Shown: piece after piece, positions 47,114 to 59,200 of the stretch
Layout of the letters: every line of letters starts with the position of its first letter
Position numbering within the stretch: the stretch's first letter is position 1
Source of the DNA: Glandiceps talaboti
Lineage: Eukaryota; Hemichordata; Enteropneusta; Spengelidae
Length of the DNA stretch: 64,000 nt
Direction: 5' to 3'
NCBI RefSeq assembly: GCF_964340395.1
Contig: NC_135566.1
Span: 18,412,501-18,476,500 of the forward strand
The notes under the pieces: generated by a model
Databases searched by the model: none
Seen by the model: only the letters and a program-made list of their open reading frames with translations
Told to the model about the DNA's origin: nothing
Made by a program: the position numbers and the translations under genes

Positions 47114-48683
47114 GTTTACTATATTTACTATATTTAACTGTTTATAACCGTATTACAGGTCCATATACCCTAGAAAAAATTATGGAAGCGTCTCTTGACA
47201 GGTATAGAGAATACGGAAAGATATGGGTTGAAAATTTCATGGGTAGTATAGCAGTTAATATAGTTGATCCTAATGATGCACAGACTCTGTATAAAAATGA
47301 AGGTGTATATCCGATAAGAGAAGCATTTAAACCATGGGAGAGGGCTCGTGAAGTGCGCAAATGCCCTCCTGGTCTAGGCAACATGTAAGTAATTTTTGTC
47401 ATCGTGTACATACTGAATGTGTTTTAAATGAGTATGTATGTATGTATGTATGTATGTATGTATGTATGTATGTATGAATGTATGTATGTATGTATGTATG
47501 TATGTATGTATGTATGAATGTATGTATGTATGTATGTATGTATGTATGTATGTATGTATGTATGTTGTGTATGTATGTATGTATGTATGTATGTATGTAT
47601 GTATGTATGTATATTCATATTCATATTCATTGACGAATTCTTTCTTTAAAAAAGAACATTTGCAGAACAAAGAAACATACGTACAGTTAAATAAATACAT
47701 AATTAAACTTCATTTTACAAACAAACAACAGAAAGTCACATAACTTACAGCTGAAAGTAATAAAATAAAATACAAAAAGAGTTTTAAAAAAGTTCAATAT
47801 GTCAATATACATTACATTTTATGTAGTGGAGAGGGATGTAATGTTTTGCCAGCTGTAGTGCAGTGGCACAGTTATTCATAATAATATTAAATTTTCTACT
47901 TTCTGCGATACTTTCGAAGTTTGGGTTTAGTATAGTTAGTGTGTTGTATAAATTGTTTCTGTCTGTTGGTAGTAAGGGCAGATCATAACATAATGCATTT
48001 CATCTTCTATTACATTCATTTGACATTTTCTACATATTCTATCTTCAAGTTTCATTTTTAAATGTCTTCCTTTCTCAATCATGAGATTATGATTACTTAT
48101 TCTTAATTTACATATAAATTTTCTATATTCAGGAATTTTAATATCTTGTAAATATTTTTCCATTTTAAATTCAGTTTTAAATTTACAACATGTGCACAGC
48201 TTATTGTTCCCGCTGTTAGAAGGCCTATCTGCTCTCACTTCTTGTTTCCACTTCAATATATATTCTTAGTCGCATTTATCTATTAATTTATGTAAAGTTT
48301 GTGGAGAATTATTATTCCAAAAGTTCTTGAGGTTTTTAATCCCACTTATCTTCTCGATATTGGTTGCTCAAGTTGTTTTATTATTTGTGTTATACATTAC
48401 AGCCTCATGTACAAGACTGTTTTCGCTTTTAGTGCAGACTCTTTTCCAGAGTCCTGTCACTGTATTTCTCTATTCCCTAAATTTCCCATCCATATGTTAA
48501 TACAGGTCTAATGATGTGATAAAAAATTCTAATGTTAATATAATGAAGTAATTATTTTCGTAATATAATAAAATGCCTTTGTTGCGTTATTGTAAAAAGA
48601 TTCTTTTGCTAGGTCAAACTTACCATTTGGCTGAAATTCAGTTCCTAAATACTTACAATTATGAACTATCTCTATGTTTAGCT

Positions 48684-48743
<60 letters not shown>

Positions 48744-49191
48744 CGCACGTGCGTGTCTGTGTGTCTGTAGGTATGTATACTGAGGTATGTATGCATGAAA
48801 ATATCGATGATATTTTTGGAGCAATGGTATGGTATGAAAGCTAAGGTCAGCTAATGTTGCTTTTCCTCCATTCCTTTACTATTTAAACAGTGGTTTTTAT
48901 AAAGAGCTACGATTTGTATACTTCTCTTCTTAAACTTCTCCTCAGGCAAGGTTCAGAATGGCGTCGTGTAAGAAGAGGAGTACAGGCTTACATTATGAAA
49001 CCCAAATTAATTGCCCAATATGTACCAGACGTGGATATCGTTGTTGGTGATTTCATATCTTTAATGAAACAAATTAAACAAGAAGATGGCGAGATCCCAA
49101 ATTTTCAAAGCGAAATTTACAAGTGGTCCTTAGAATGTAAGTATAATGGTTTCCAGTGAATCGTTCCTCTCTTATCGAATGTTAACGGCTG

Positions 49192-49275
<84 letters not shown>

Positions 49276-52200
49276 TATATATATATGAATATTAATGAGT
49301 CACTTGCATAATTAACCAATGTCAATAATGATTATATTATTAATTAGTATATAGTATTATACTATATCTTAAGATACAAGCTACAAATTATAAATATAAA
49401 TATAATTATCATACAGTTTATATATGTTTTCTTCTTCTCCTGTAGCTATTTTCAAGGTTGTATTTGATGAACGCTTAGGCTGCCTGTACAGTGATATAGA
49501 ATCAAACTACGAGGCCAAAGAGGTGTTTCAAGCGGCTGGCGATTTCTTCAGAACCTTGAACAAATTGTTACTCGGTGTACCCTTCTACAAACTTTTTAAT
49601 ACGCTGGAATGGAAAAAGTTTTTGCATTATGAAGAGGTATTCTACAGGTTCGTAGTTGAATAGTTATTTTTATTCAAAACATTCCTAAACATGTATTTCT
49701 TTGAGGCAAAATATGATTAAAAGCATTTGTAACATGTCTCTGATGATGCGAGTAGCAATAAATCTTCCTCTTGCTCAATGAAATCTTACTGACTTTGCTA
49801 CATTTTATTTGTGGCCCAACAAATATTTTACTGGCCTAAAATTTTGTAGTTGATTTGGACGACTCTCAACATACAGGATGTAGTCCAAACTAAGTCTAGA
49901 GTTTAGGTTTATACTGTACTAGCATTTCTAAATCATATGGTCTGGCTTGACAAAAGATCTTATTAAAAGCTGCACTAGCTGTAACCTTAATATCATTGTT
50001 TTAATCAGACAGTCGACAATATATAGACTAAGAATTGTTAAGATACCAATACTAAGACGTTGTACATGTTAATTAGAGGCTGATTTTAACAAAAGTTATG
50101 CAGTAATAGGTTGAAATCGTGGTTTAATTGGGGGTTGATGTTTGGGTGCGAATCTAAAAATCAATTTCATTGAATTTATTTACCGAATTATGTGTACAGC
50201 TACATAAATGTGTTTACCCCCAGATGATTCAATACTATGCAGGTGTGCAATGAGTTAGTCAATTATATCTAGCAAAAGAGTTTCAAAAACGTTTCATGAA
50301 AATATATGGTGTCAACCACATCACGACATTAGCCTAGTGTGTATCTTTAACACAAAGTTGACGACATTTGTTATATCTTCTCCTCACACCAGGACATCGA
50401 AAAAGTATATTGACCTTAGCATTGCTCGCATGCAAGAGTTGTCAGAAAAGAAAGAAATAGCTGGGGAGGCCAATTTTTTGGAATCTTTATTGGGGAGGGA
50501 AGACTTAACATATCAAGAAATGGTCGCAGTGCCTGGAGACATGATGTTGGGTGCTATCGACACGGTGAGTCAAACAAAGGAATTCAAAATTAAAGAAAGG
50601 GTCAGGCTTATTTCAACCTTTATTATATTAGGTACAAATCATTTTGTCACGAAGCATCTCTCTCTCTCTGTCTCTGTCTCTCTCTCATATTTGAAAGCTG
50701 AGGACAATAGTGTAAGATAATAGCTTTAGCAATTGAATAGACAACAGACTACATTTCGATTTACAAATAGTGTATTCGCGCTGTGGCTTGTAAATACACT
50801 CCAACGTGTTTGTCAAAATGTACATGGTGTAATTCAGTTAGATCTAAAAGTCTATGTAGTATTGAGAAACTGATCTTCCCAGGCATAGGTGACACGGATT
50901 ATACTATTACAGTATAGAGCTAGTGGTGGCACGGACTATATAATTCATTGACAAGTCAAGATGTGAGAAACTAAACCATGAGAACACTTTGAGTTTACAT
51001 CTGGTTTGAAGAGGAAATAGACAAAATTTGAATATCTAGAGCAATTTCGCAGATTTGTGGCAGGATAAATGGTGAATGCGTTATAATTGAAAATAACGTC
51101 TCTAAATTTAATCCACGTCATGTTTACGTATCTTTACAGACAGGTAATGCACTTGTCTTCAACCTGTACACTTTGGCAACGAATCAAGACAAACAAGCTA
51201 AGCTATATGATGAAATCATCAACGTTATAGGTAGTGAGGGCGCTATAACATCTAATGAATTGGATAAAATGGTATACCTCAAGGGATGCATTAAGGAAAC
51301 ATCCAGGTACTATATAGACTGATACCAGTCCCGTGGGAGATTTTTAGTCTCATAATCTTCAAATGTTTTGTTATTTGGGAAGGACAATGTGATCAACATT
51401 TTATATATTTTTCCCTATTACTAGTAGCCTCCCAAGGGATTGGTGCCAATCACCAGAACTCAGATGTTATCAACCTGAAATGTTGTCACTAAACAGCGAA
51501 CAAAGAGGGAATGGTAGACATGTCCACAGGTTACTGTAGCCAATCAGACGAGAGGGTACTACTATACAAAATCAAATTAGACTCAGTACTCTCTGTAGAT
51601 AAGAAAAAAATACCAGTCCGTTGCCTGGTGTTGTCTGTAAGAAACTGCGCTACCAAACAGTACTAAAGTTTTGTTTTCGACTTTTTTGAGGAGCAAATAG
51701 TGCATAAATAGGCTTCAAATGATAGTGTCATCGAGTAAATATCGTTTTCATTAATTTTCAAAAACATGGTGTCGATCATTTCAAACAATCTATTAGTATC
51801 GAACTGCTACGTTCCATAATCTTGTAGTATGTACTGTGTAATTAAACAGGGAATCATATTTTCAAATACTGCAACATGTTTGGAGTATCGAGATTACCAA
51901 TATATCATGGGTTGGGCTTTACGGCAGGATCTGAGGCGACTGGGGAGAAATTATTTTGATCAAAAATATTTTATCAACCCTGCTCCCCCCCCCCCGTTTG
52001 CGCTCTCAAAGAAATGTCATGGTACCCGCTATACATTTCGTAGCCCCCTTCCAGAAAGAGAGATACAGACAAACACTGGAAGGCGTACACAAATATATTC
52101 GCATGGCTGTCACCAACTCATCACCGAATCTAGGTTTTAGAAGGTATTGCAAAGAAGCCGCGACAATTTTTCTTAGTTTAGTACTCAGTAAACCACTGCT

Positions 52201-54887
52201 CCTGAGGTGCAAATCATGAGCAAAACATTTCGGTGCCCCCTTTCAGAATTTTGGCAGCCCCAACTGTCAATTGTTTTCATGGCCCCCACAATTTCTCCAC
52301 AGGCCCCTCTGCCGTAAATTCTGACCCCAGCCTTAGGGCTAGGGATAGAATTAAGATGACCGTAACTGTTACAACTGCACAAACTTAGTAACAGTCATCA
52401 TACGTAACATATCGTATATTTTATTTTATTTTATTTTATTTTATTTTATGAAGGCCATATGGCTATATGAAATTTATATTGATTTGAATTATAATTAGCA
52501 TTTTAACTATATTTTCTACTTGTAACACCTTGTGAAAAAATATGAACCAAATCCTTGTTTCTCTGCCCAAAAATATTTAAAGAATATGCAAATAACAACA
52601 ACTTGTTATTGTAAAAGAAGTGATTTATAAACAAATAGGGCTTTACTAAACACAATTAACTTTAATCACAACAATCATGTCTTCTGAGTAGAAACTAATT
52701 GTTTTATTTAATTTAAACCCCAAAATAAATTTCTAAGGCCTAAATAAACTGTGTTGTTCCCATTACACTCAATTTTAGAATAGTTGGGGTAGGTAATTTT
52801 TTTTCCTTCATTTGTGGGTGTCAAGTTCAGGTAGTTATGTTTTCCGTTGTTTTCCACATAGTCACTGTGTTATTGGTTTCTTCCCATCAGATGTACAGCC
52901 ATTACAGATTGGAAGAACAGTTTTATATTGTCTTTTAAGTTGATGTCAGTTCCCGTATCAACTATTTCTCGCGAGACTTCACAATTTTCGCGATTTTATT
53001 ACTTTTTTCTCCAATACATAAAATTTAAAAAGTAGTTTAGGATAGGCAGTGAAAAACTAGAGGTCGGTTACCCGGAACCAAATAACTTTTTTTAGGTCTT
53101 ATCTATATTACTACCGTAAGATTGACAACCCCTTTATACACTTGTTCAAGCCATTCAATGTTCCTTCTTAATTCACCCAGATTTCTCACAAACTTTGAAA
53201 TACATGGGGAAAATAACAAAATCGTGCGTTTAAAATCATGTATATTAACGCTTTCATCATATACTTTCTATTCAAGGGTATTTCCGGTCGCTAGTGCAAA
53301 TTCGCGTACAACGACTACCGATATGATTTTAAGTGGATACCAGGTTCCAGCGGGAGTAAGTCTATTTTCCTATTGCATTACTTGTACAATGCTTGAGAGG
53401 TTGAACGTTTTGTAATAATTTAAAGGAAATATATCTAAATGTGATTAAGGAATTACATATATATATATATCGCTTCGTGATCATGAAGGTGTTACCTTTA
53501 CCGTAAACCTTATTGAGATCAACCTTTGAACTAACCATGTGGAGGAAGTAATTATCAAAAGTTACCTAATTAATACATAAAGCTTTATTTATGCAAATGA
53601 ACCATTAATATTGAAATTTGTGCGATGTTCATCAAAACCGAATCACTTCTTGCGATTCTCGTGTGCACCCAGCTCCGTTAGAATCAATACAGTACTTACA
53701 GTAGTAAGTTATATTTATCTTGTTTGCGCATGCGCACACGCAAACACACACACTCGCACGCACACACTGAGATAGACAGACAAAACTATGCACGCACACA
53801 CTGAGATAGACAGACAAAACTATGCACGCACACACTGAGATAGACAGACAAAACTACGCACGCACACACTGAGATAGACAGACAAAACTATGTCATTACC
53901 TCCTCCCTACAGAAGGTTAAAAAAACTAATCTTGTAATTCAAATCACAAACCGAGATTTTATTGGACTCTTTTTCCCTTTGATATTGACAGACTACAGTT
54001 AGAACACAGAGTATAGCTGGTTGGTTGCCAGAGTATGTTTCAGAGCCAGAAAAGTTCATTCCAGAAAGATGGATAAGGAGTGACAAGAGACGGGAAGATA
54101 TTCATCCTTATGTAGTATTGCCTTTTGGTTTCGGACCTAGAATGTGTATGGGCAAACGTCTGGCTGAGCAATCATTACAAGTCGTGATAACTAGGGTAAG
54201 TTGCCTGTGCATATAATTATGACCAATATACATTATTATTCATTGTTTTTTTTCTTTGTTTTGTTTTGACTTTGTTTTTATAAATAGCTTTGCTGCATAT
54301 TAAAGATACATGGGTTCTACGTCTCAAGCATTTGCTATTGACATAACACAAACCTGTATGCAATAAACTAAATAAAATGCAAACGATTGAATGGTATATG
54401 TATCCGAGGCATAACTAAGGAAAACAATGATTGATACATAGAAGGCATGCATCGACTTGAATATGATACCAACAATTTGAATTCAGCGTGTGTTATTTAC
54501 ACTTTTTCAAGGTTGGGGCGGGTCTTTTTACTGCGCAGGTCAAATCTGGTGAATGGCTGAATGCTTGTAGGTTTGAAGGTTTGACGATTAAAATACATGC
54601 TTTATGATAATAGTTTGACATCATGTATTTGAAATTTTATGCGAAGTGGTACAAATTCGAGATGCACATTCGACACACCGCCCATAATTATAAGTACATG
54701 TTTGTGGGGGTGAAGGAAGAAATATAAATCCGTTCAAATACAAGATGTCAATTCTTTAAATCGTTTCTTTTCACAGTTGGTTCAAAACTTCCGAATCGAA
54801 TGGCACTATGGTGAAATGAATATGGTGACAAGACTTACACAAGCACCAGGCAGACCCGCAAGTTTCACCTTCATGAATCGAAAATGA
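46323..54887 (+). CDS. Mitochondrial-clan cytochrome P450 (9 exons, 527 aa)
   Basis: Exons: 46323-46554, 47159-47384, 48946-49136, 49446-49647, 50393-50564, 51140-51306, 53277-53355, 53992-54195, 54777-54887. All introns are GT-AG; the phases add to exactly 528 codons with TGA. Order of motifs: basic N-terminus (about residues 1-35, Arg/Lys rich, a likely mitochondrial presequence), proline-rich hinge (RPFKDIPRPK), C-helix WRRVRR (from Trp158), I-helix GAIDTT, K-helix ETSR (Glu394-Arg397), FIPERW, and heme loop PFGFGPRMCMG with Cys475. Mitochondrial P450s take electrons from adrenodoxin and hydroxylate sterols, vitamin D-like or other lipids; the substrate here is unknown. The start could instead be an in-frame ATG at 46264 or 46270, but 46323 gives the typical presequence and avoids the (TATT)n repeat. 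CYP24/27-like or an invertebrate mitochondrial family (such as CYP10) are the options. Confidence 0.95.
46828..47110. repeat. (CATA)n and (CA)n microsatellites in P450 intron 1
   Basis: CATA at 46,828-46,908 and CA at 47,047-47,108, the latter about 50 bp before the exon 2 acceptor. Confidence 0.92.
47428..47612. repeat. (GTAT)n microsatellite in P450 intron 2
   Basis: About 46 units with rare GAAT interruptions, beginning some 40 bp after the exon 2 donor. Confidence 0.93.
47700..48665 (-). pseudogene. LINE fragment in P450 intron 2
   Basis: The minus strand reads NCKYLGTEFQPNGKFDLAKE, typical of the part after the RT active site, then several frame breaks, then LRISNHNLMIEKGRHLKMKL and ICRKCQMNVIEDEMHYVMIC, a C-x-x-C...H...C zinc knuckle found at the end of many LINE proteins. 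It belongs to a different LINE type from the one at 14.6 kb. It opposes the P450 gene. Confidence 0.82.
48688..48745. repeat. (GT)n microsatellite in P450 intron 2
   Basis: About 27 dinucleotides, then GAGCGCACGTGCGTG. Confidence 0.92.
49194..49287. repeat. (AT)n tract in P450 intron 3
   Basis: About 75 bp of pure AT followed by a second short tract; self-complementary, so it can form a cruciform or hairpin. Confidence 0.93.
52416..52450. repeat. (TATTT)n pentanucleotide repeat in P450 intron 6
   Basis: About six units; the remainder of the intron (51,307-53,276) holds only the C-tract repeat at 51,970-52,330. Confidence 0.85.
53757..53892. repeat. 34-bp minisatellite, four copies, in P450 intron 7
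   Basis: Unit GCACGCACACACTGAGATAG followed by ACAGACAAAACTAT. Copies are almost identical (one T/C difference in the third). Confidence 0.93.
53992..54195 (+). other. P450 heme-binding exon (exon 8)
   Basis: 68 codons in phase 0 at both ends. It holds the meander (FIPERW) and the heme-ligand loop FGFGPRMCMGKRLAE, with the axial cysteine at residue 475 of the protein. The Arg two residues before Cys and the KRLAE after it fit mitochondrial P450s. Confidence 0.95.
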
Positions 54888-56213
54888 GTCCATTGCCGTT
54901 GAACACAGGCTCAAAAATGCACATTTAATCTAAATTGCTGTCTTAAAATCCCTAACCCTAAGCGAGGGAATGGATCAATTCAGTCAAAGCTTAAACAACT
55001 CGGTCAATATAGTTGCTGATTGTAAATATAGCTATACATATGAATTTAGAATTTGTGCAAATACTCTTTGTAACAATACTAGTAGCTAAAGGACGAAGGT
55101 ATTCATATTTATTTTATATGGAAGACTATTTAAAGGATGACTTGTGATTTTGCTGGATGATGGACAAGTGACACTGCTATCTACCGGCATAACATTGGAT
55201 ACAGCCACCAATTTGTATTTTACTAATGAATCAGACCAGTCCTTCATCACAACACTGTAGTTTAGTTATTTGATGTGTTCCAATAACTTGCATATCTTTG
55301 GGAAGTTTTAGTATCATTGTTTTCGACCTGATTCGAAAAAGTTGCAAAAATGGATGCACATTCGAAAGACAACATTTACAATAGCAAAAATATAGACGTC
55401 ATACAATTATAATAACACTGTACAGTACACACTACATAACAGGGCAAGTGAAATGTTTGGTACAACCATACACGCACTCACGCACGCACTGACTGACTGA
55501 CTGACTGACTGACTGACTGACTTCACTTTTATTACAAATACTCAAATGTTTGTTGTTTAGATCTGTATATTTGTATTTGAAAAAAAATTTTACAGCAAAC
55601 ACAATATCAAAAGTAAATTTACAACGATCACCTGATATGTAAATTATATCAGTTCAATGTCAAAATAATTTTATAATGATAGTCATACAAGCTGATTAAC
55701 GAACACGATTTCATTTAAGGAAAACAATGGGAATTGAAGTGTCAAAATTTATGCAAACAATATGAATATTTGAATTTGTGTCAATGAATAAGGAATATTA
55801 CTTTATATCATATTACAATGGATGTTTATTCTATCCTACATTTGAGTTGGCTATTTTTCTTTCAAGAAATGTTATGATTGGAAAATTTGATATATATGCA
55901 AATGTTGCATTTCAGTATGTAAATATTTTGCAATTCATTACATGACTACGTTTAGTATATCAGTTATTCTGTTTATTAAATATTCCAATGGCGGCTCCAT
56001 TACCCGCATTTCAGTTGAGATTTGTTTCTGTGCTTCGGGTTGTAAACATCTAAATTTATGCAAATGATGACTTTAATATGCAAAAGACAAGTGATTTTGG
56101 TGATGTCAGCAGCACTGCTACTGCTGCACGGATTATGTACCGATGGAAATTTCCGACTGAAAAATTATTCAAGGAATAATGAATATATTAACTTTTAATA
56201 AAATATAAGATTA
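54888..56213. other. Intergenic region between the P450 and protease 3' ends
   Basis: A (GACT)n microsatellite at 55,489-55,522. AT-rich otherwise. No AATAAA found soon after the P450 stop. No other gene seen. Confidence 0.5.
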
Positions 56214-56219
56214 TTTATT
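56214..56219 (-). terminator. Candidate polyadenylation signal of the protease gene
   Basis: AATAAA on the minus strand, 26 bases after the stop codon. The region is AT-rich, so chance occurrence is possible. Confidence 0.4.
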
Positions 56220-56244
56220 TGGGAGTTTTTCAAAGCTTGAGTAG

Positions 56245-59200
56245 CTAATCCTGATGAAAGGTTTGACCTGTTTCGTTCTCCAGCCAGGAAATATAGTTAT
56301 TCACTTTAGTATAAATTCCGGGTTTATTTTTCAGCGCACAGCCATATCCCCAACTAACAACACCAGTCAGGTACCAGCGACCATTTTCTTTGTTCTTGCA
56401 AACCAAAGGACCTCCGGAATCGCCCTGCAAAGGAAACGAATGAATGTTGTCTCACAAGCTAATATAAGAAAGTGGTCGACATTTATGTGATGGTGTTTTT
56501 CTCGTACAATTTTATACATATTTGTGTATTCTCTCATAACATAGAAACCTAGGAACATGCCTTGATATCGCCACATTCTTGGTATATACTGTGAAATGTT
56601 TTTTGTGGCCCGAAAATTATTTGGTCATAGTTATTTCCTGTGTAATATATTTGACGCACATGTATAATACCAGGAAGACTTTGTATCAGTTTCCTATGTA
56701 CTTATATCGATAGGCAGAATAAAAACCTATTTGGTCGAGTGTAGAACTAATGTATCTGAGTGTCTGTCTCTGTGTTTTACACACATCCAACTAACATACT
56801 GTGGTCTGACTACAATGATTACTGAAAATTGATGGTCTAGATGGTCGATTATAACATATATTCAGAGTTAAAAATATTGGAGGGGAAATGTTTACCCAAG
56901 TCTCTCAAAATTTAATCTCTACACCCTAGTCTCTAAGTATAACTTCAATAACTTCAATGTTTAAAAAAGTTATGTGGATTTGAAGTGTATTCTCCCATAA
57001 CTTAGAAACCTAGGAACATGCCTTGATATCGGCACATTCTTGGTATATACTGTGAAATACTTTTTGTGGCTCGAAAATTATTTGGTCAGTTATTTCCGGT
57101 GTAATATATTTCACGCACATGTATAATACCAGGAAAACTTTGTATCCACAAGTTTCCTATGTACACTGTCTGGTATCGATAAAAAAAACGATTTGATCGA
57201 GTGTAACTAAATATATCTGTGTGTATGTGTGTCTGTCTCTAGGTTTGACACACAACCAACTGATATGTTGTGGTCCGACTACAATCATTAGTGAAAATTG
57301 ACGATTAACAGATTGAAATAGATTTTCTCTAGATGGTCGATTATAACATATATTCAGAGTTGAAAAACAATATTGGAGAGAAAATATCCACCACAGTCTC
57401 TCAAAAATTAAACTTTTAACCTTTGACTCTAAGTATAACTTCAATGTTCAAAAATATGATGTGGATTTGAATTGAAAAAAGGGGGCGGGGGTTAAAGTGT
57501 GTTTTTCCATTAAAGTCGGTGAGAGTCCTAGACTCTAGTGTCTTACCTGGCAGGCATCTATATCTCCTTGCATATGCCCTGCACACAGCATGTTGTCAGT
57601 GAGCATTCCGTTATAGGATAGAGGTTTGTTGCATACATCAATTGGTATAAGGGGAACATACGCCTCCTGTAGTATAGTTGGTTGATAACCATTCACTGTA
57701 GGGGTGGGGGAGGCAAAGCGGTTTGTTATTAAATGCGATAGCCTTAGGGAAAATTGATAATGATTTCAATTCAGAAAATTCCCCTTTTATTGTAATTACA
57801 TCTAGCATACAATTCCCTTGTTTCAAGGCACTCTTTATGTATGGTTTTGGAGCCTAGTCCTTAACACGCAACTGTACAATTGTATAAGAGATGGATAACT
57901 CTTCATCTTCAAAACTGAGTTTGTGATACTTAAAGACGCATATGCAAAGTTCATACGGTTTTGGGGATAATTATTTGTTGAATATTAAAATATACCTGCA
58001 GAATTCCATTTACTATAACATACTTAATCATCATTTGCTATTTACAGAACTCGAACCAGACGTAAGTATTTTCACCAAAGAACAAAAAATAAATAATATT
58101 CTTACAGAAGATACTTTCGCTAATTCTGGTGTCATTCAAATAAACTAAAAATCAACGTGGTGATCGGAACTTTGGATTGATGTATATAAAGAGCTTGCAT
58201 AATGATCATGACACACACACCATTAGGACATGCGCATCGAACAACGTCTGAACTTTAAGTTCTAAATGGACTTACTGTCAGTGAGGCCCCAACCCGTGAC
58301 AAAGCATTCGGATTTCTTATTGAAAACTATGTTACCATCCAAACACGCAAAATTTATAAATTCCGTGGGTTCTTTGACCTGTTTCTTTAGTACTAACACA
58401 GCGATGTCGTTATCCATAGACAATTGATCAAATTTTTTATGGACAAGAATCTTTTTGACACTGATGTGTCTTACACCCTTTTCTTCTGCATCAAGGGTTT
58501 CTCTACCAAGACGAACAACCCAACGGCTGGCATCTAACCTGTACGCACATGAAAATGAAAAGAAACACGTGCATATTGTTATTGCTTACCATTGACCATT
58601 GTATTACCAAGTACTGGTACGAAAACAATTCGAACAAAATTCACATTTGTGTGAGGTTATTAAGCTTTTCTCTTATCTAGAATCTTTTTTAGACTGGTGT
58701 TGTTAAACAAAATCCAAACTAATAAATTATTGTATGTAAATCAAAATGCTTATGAAATAGTTGTAACTGGAGGAAAATCAGTTTCCCTTTCCCTTTTGAT
58801 ATAAACTATGGTGAAAAACTGTAGAAAACCTGAGAATGACTTACATTGATCCGATAAAACAATGTGCTGCGCTGACAACATATTTTTTTCCTATCAACGT
58901 ACCACCACAGGCAGCTATCTCATTATTAGCATTGGCTTTGAACACTAACTGAGCCTGCCATGGCCAGCTACCTTTTGGGGCGTCCTCACCGCCAACAATA
59001 CGTGAAGTTCCGGGATGTTTGCGAGTTCCACATCGATGGCCTGTAAAGTTATAGATTTATTTCACGAACGTTAAAATAAATGATAAAAGTAGGATAAAAC
59101 AAGCCTTCATAGAAGACACGTCTCACTCCTTCCTTTATTTCAGTGTGACTAATGGATGAAATTGATTTATCTAAAAAGCTTCTTTCTTTAATTTTGACAC

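Larger units (their letters stand above)
56245..59040 (-). other. Exons encoding the trypsin-like (S1) domain
   Basis: Four exons. The first carries the Arg-Ile activation site and the catalytic His; the second the catalytic Asp; the third the region before the active Ser (ends DACQ); the last starts GDSGGPLVC and ends the protein with [13 protein letters not shown]. The split directly before GDSGG is a known S1-family intron position. Confidence 0.95.

Noticed and set aside
51829-52219. Overlapping frames in P450 intron 6 as a possible exon
   Set aside because: Exons 6 and 7 already join in phase across this intron (ETS-R then VFPVAS), and the region is a C-tract repeat.
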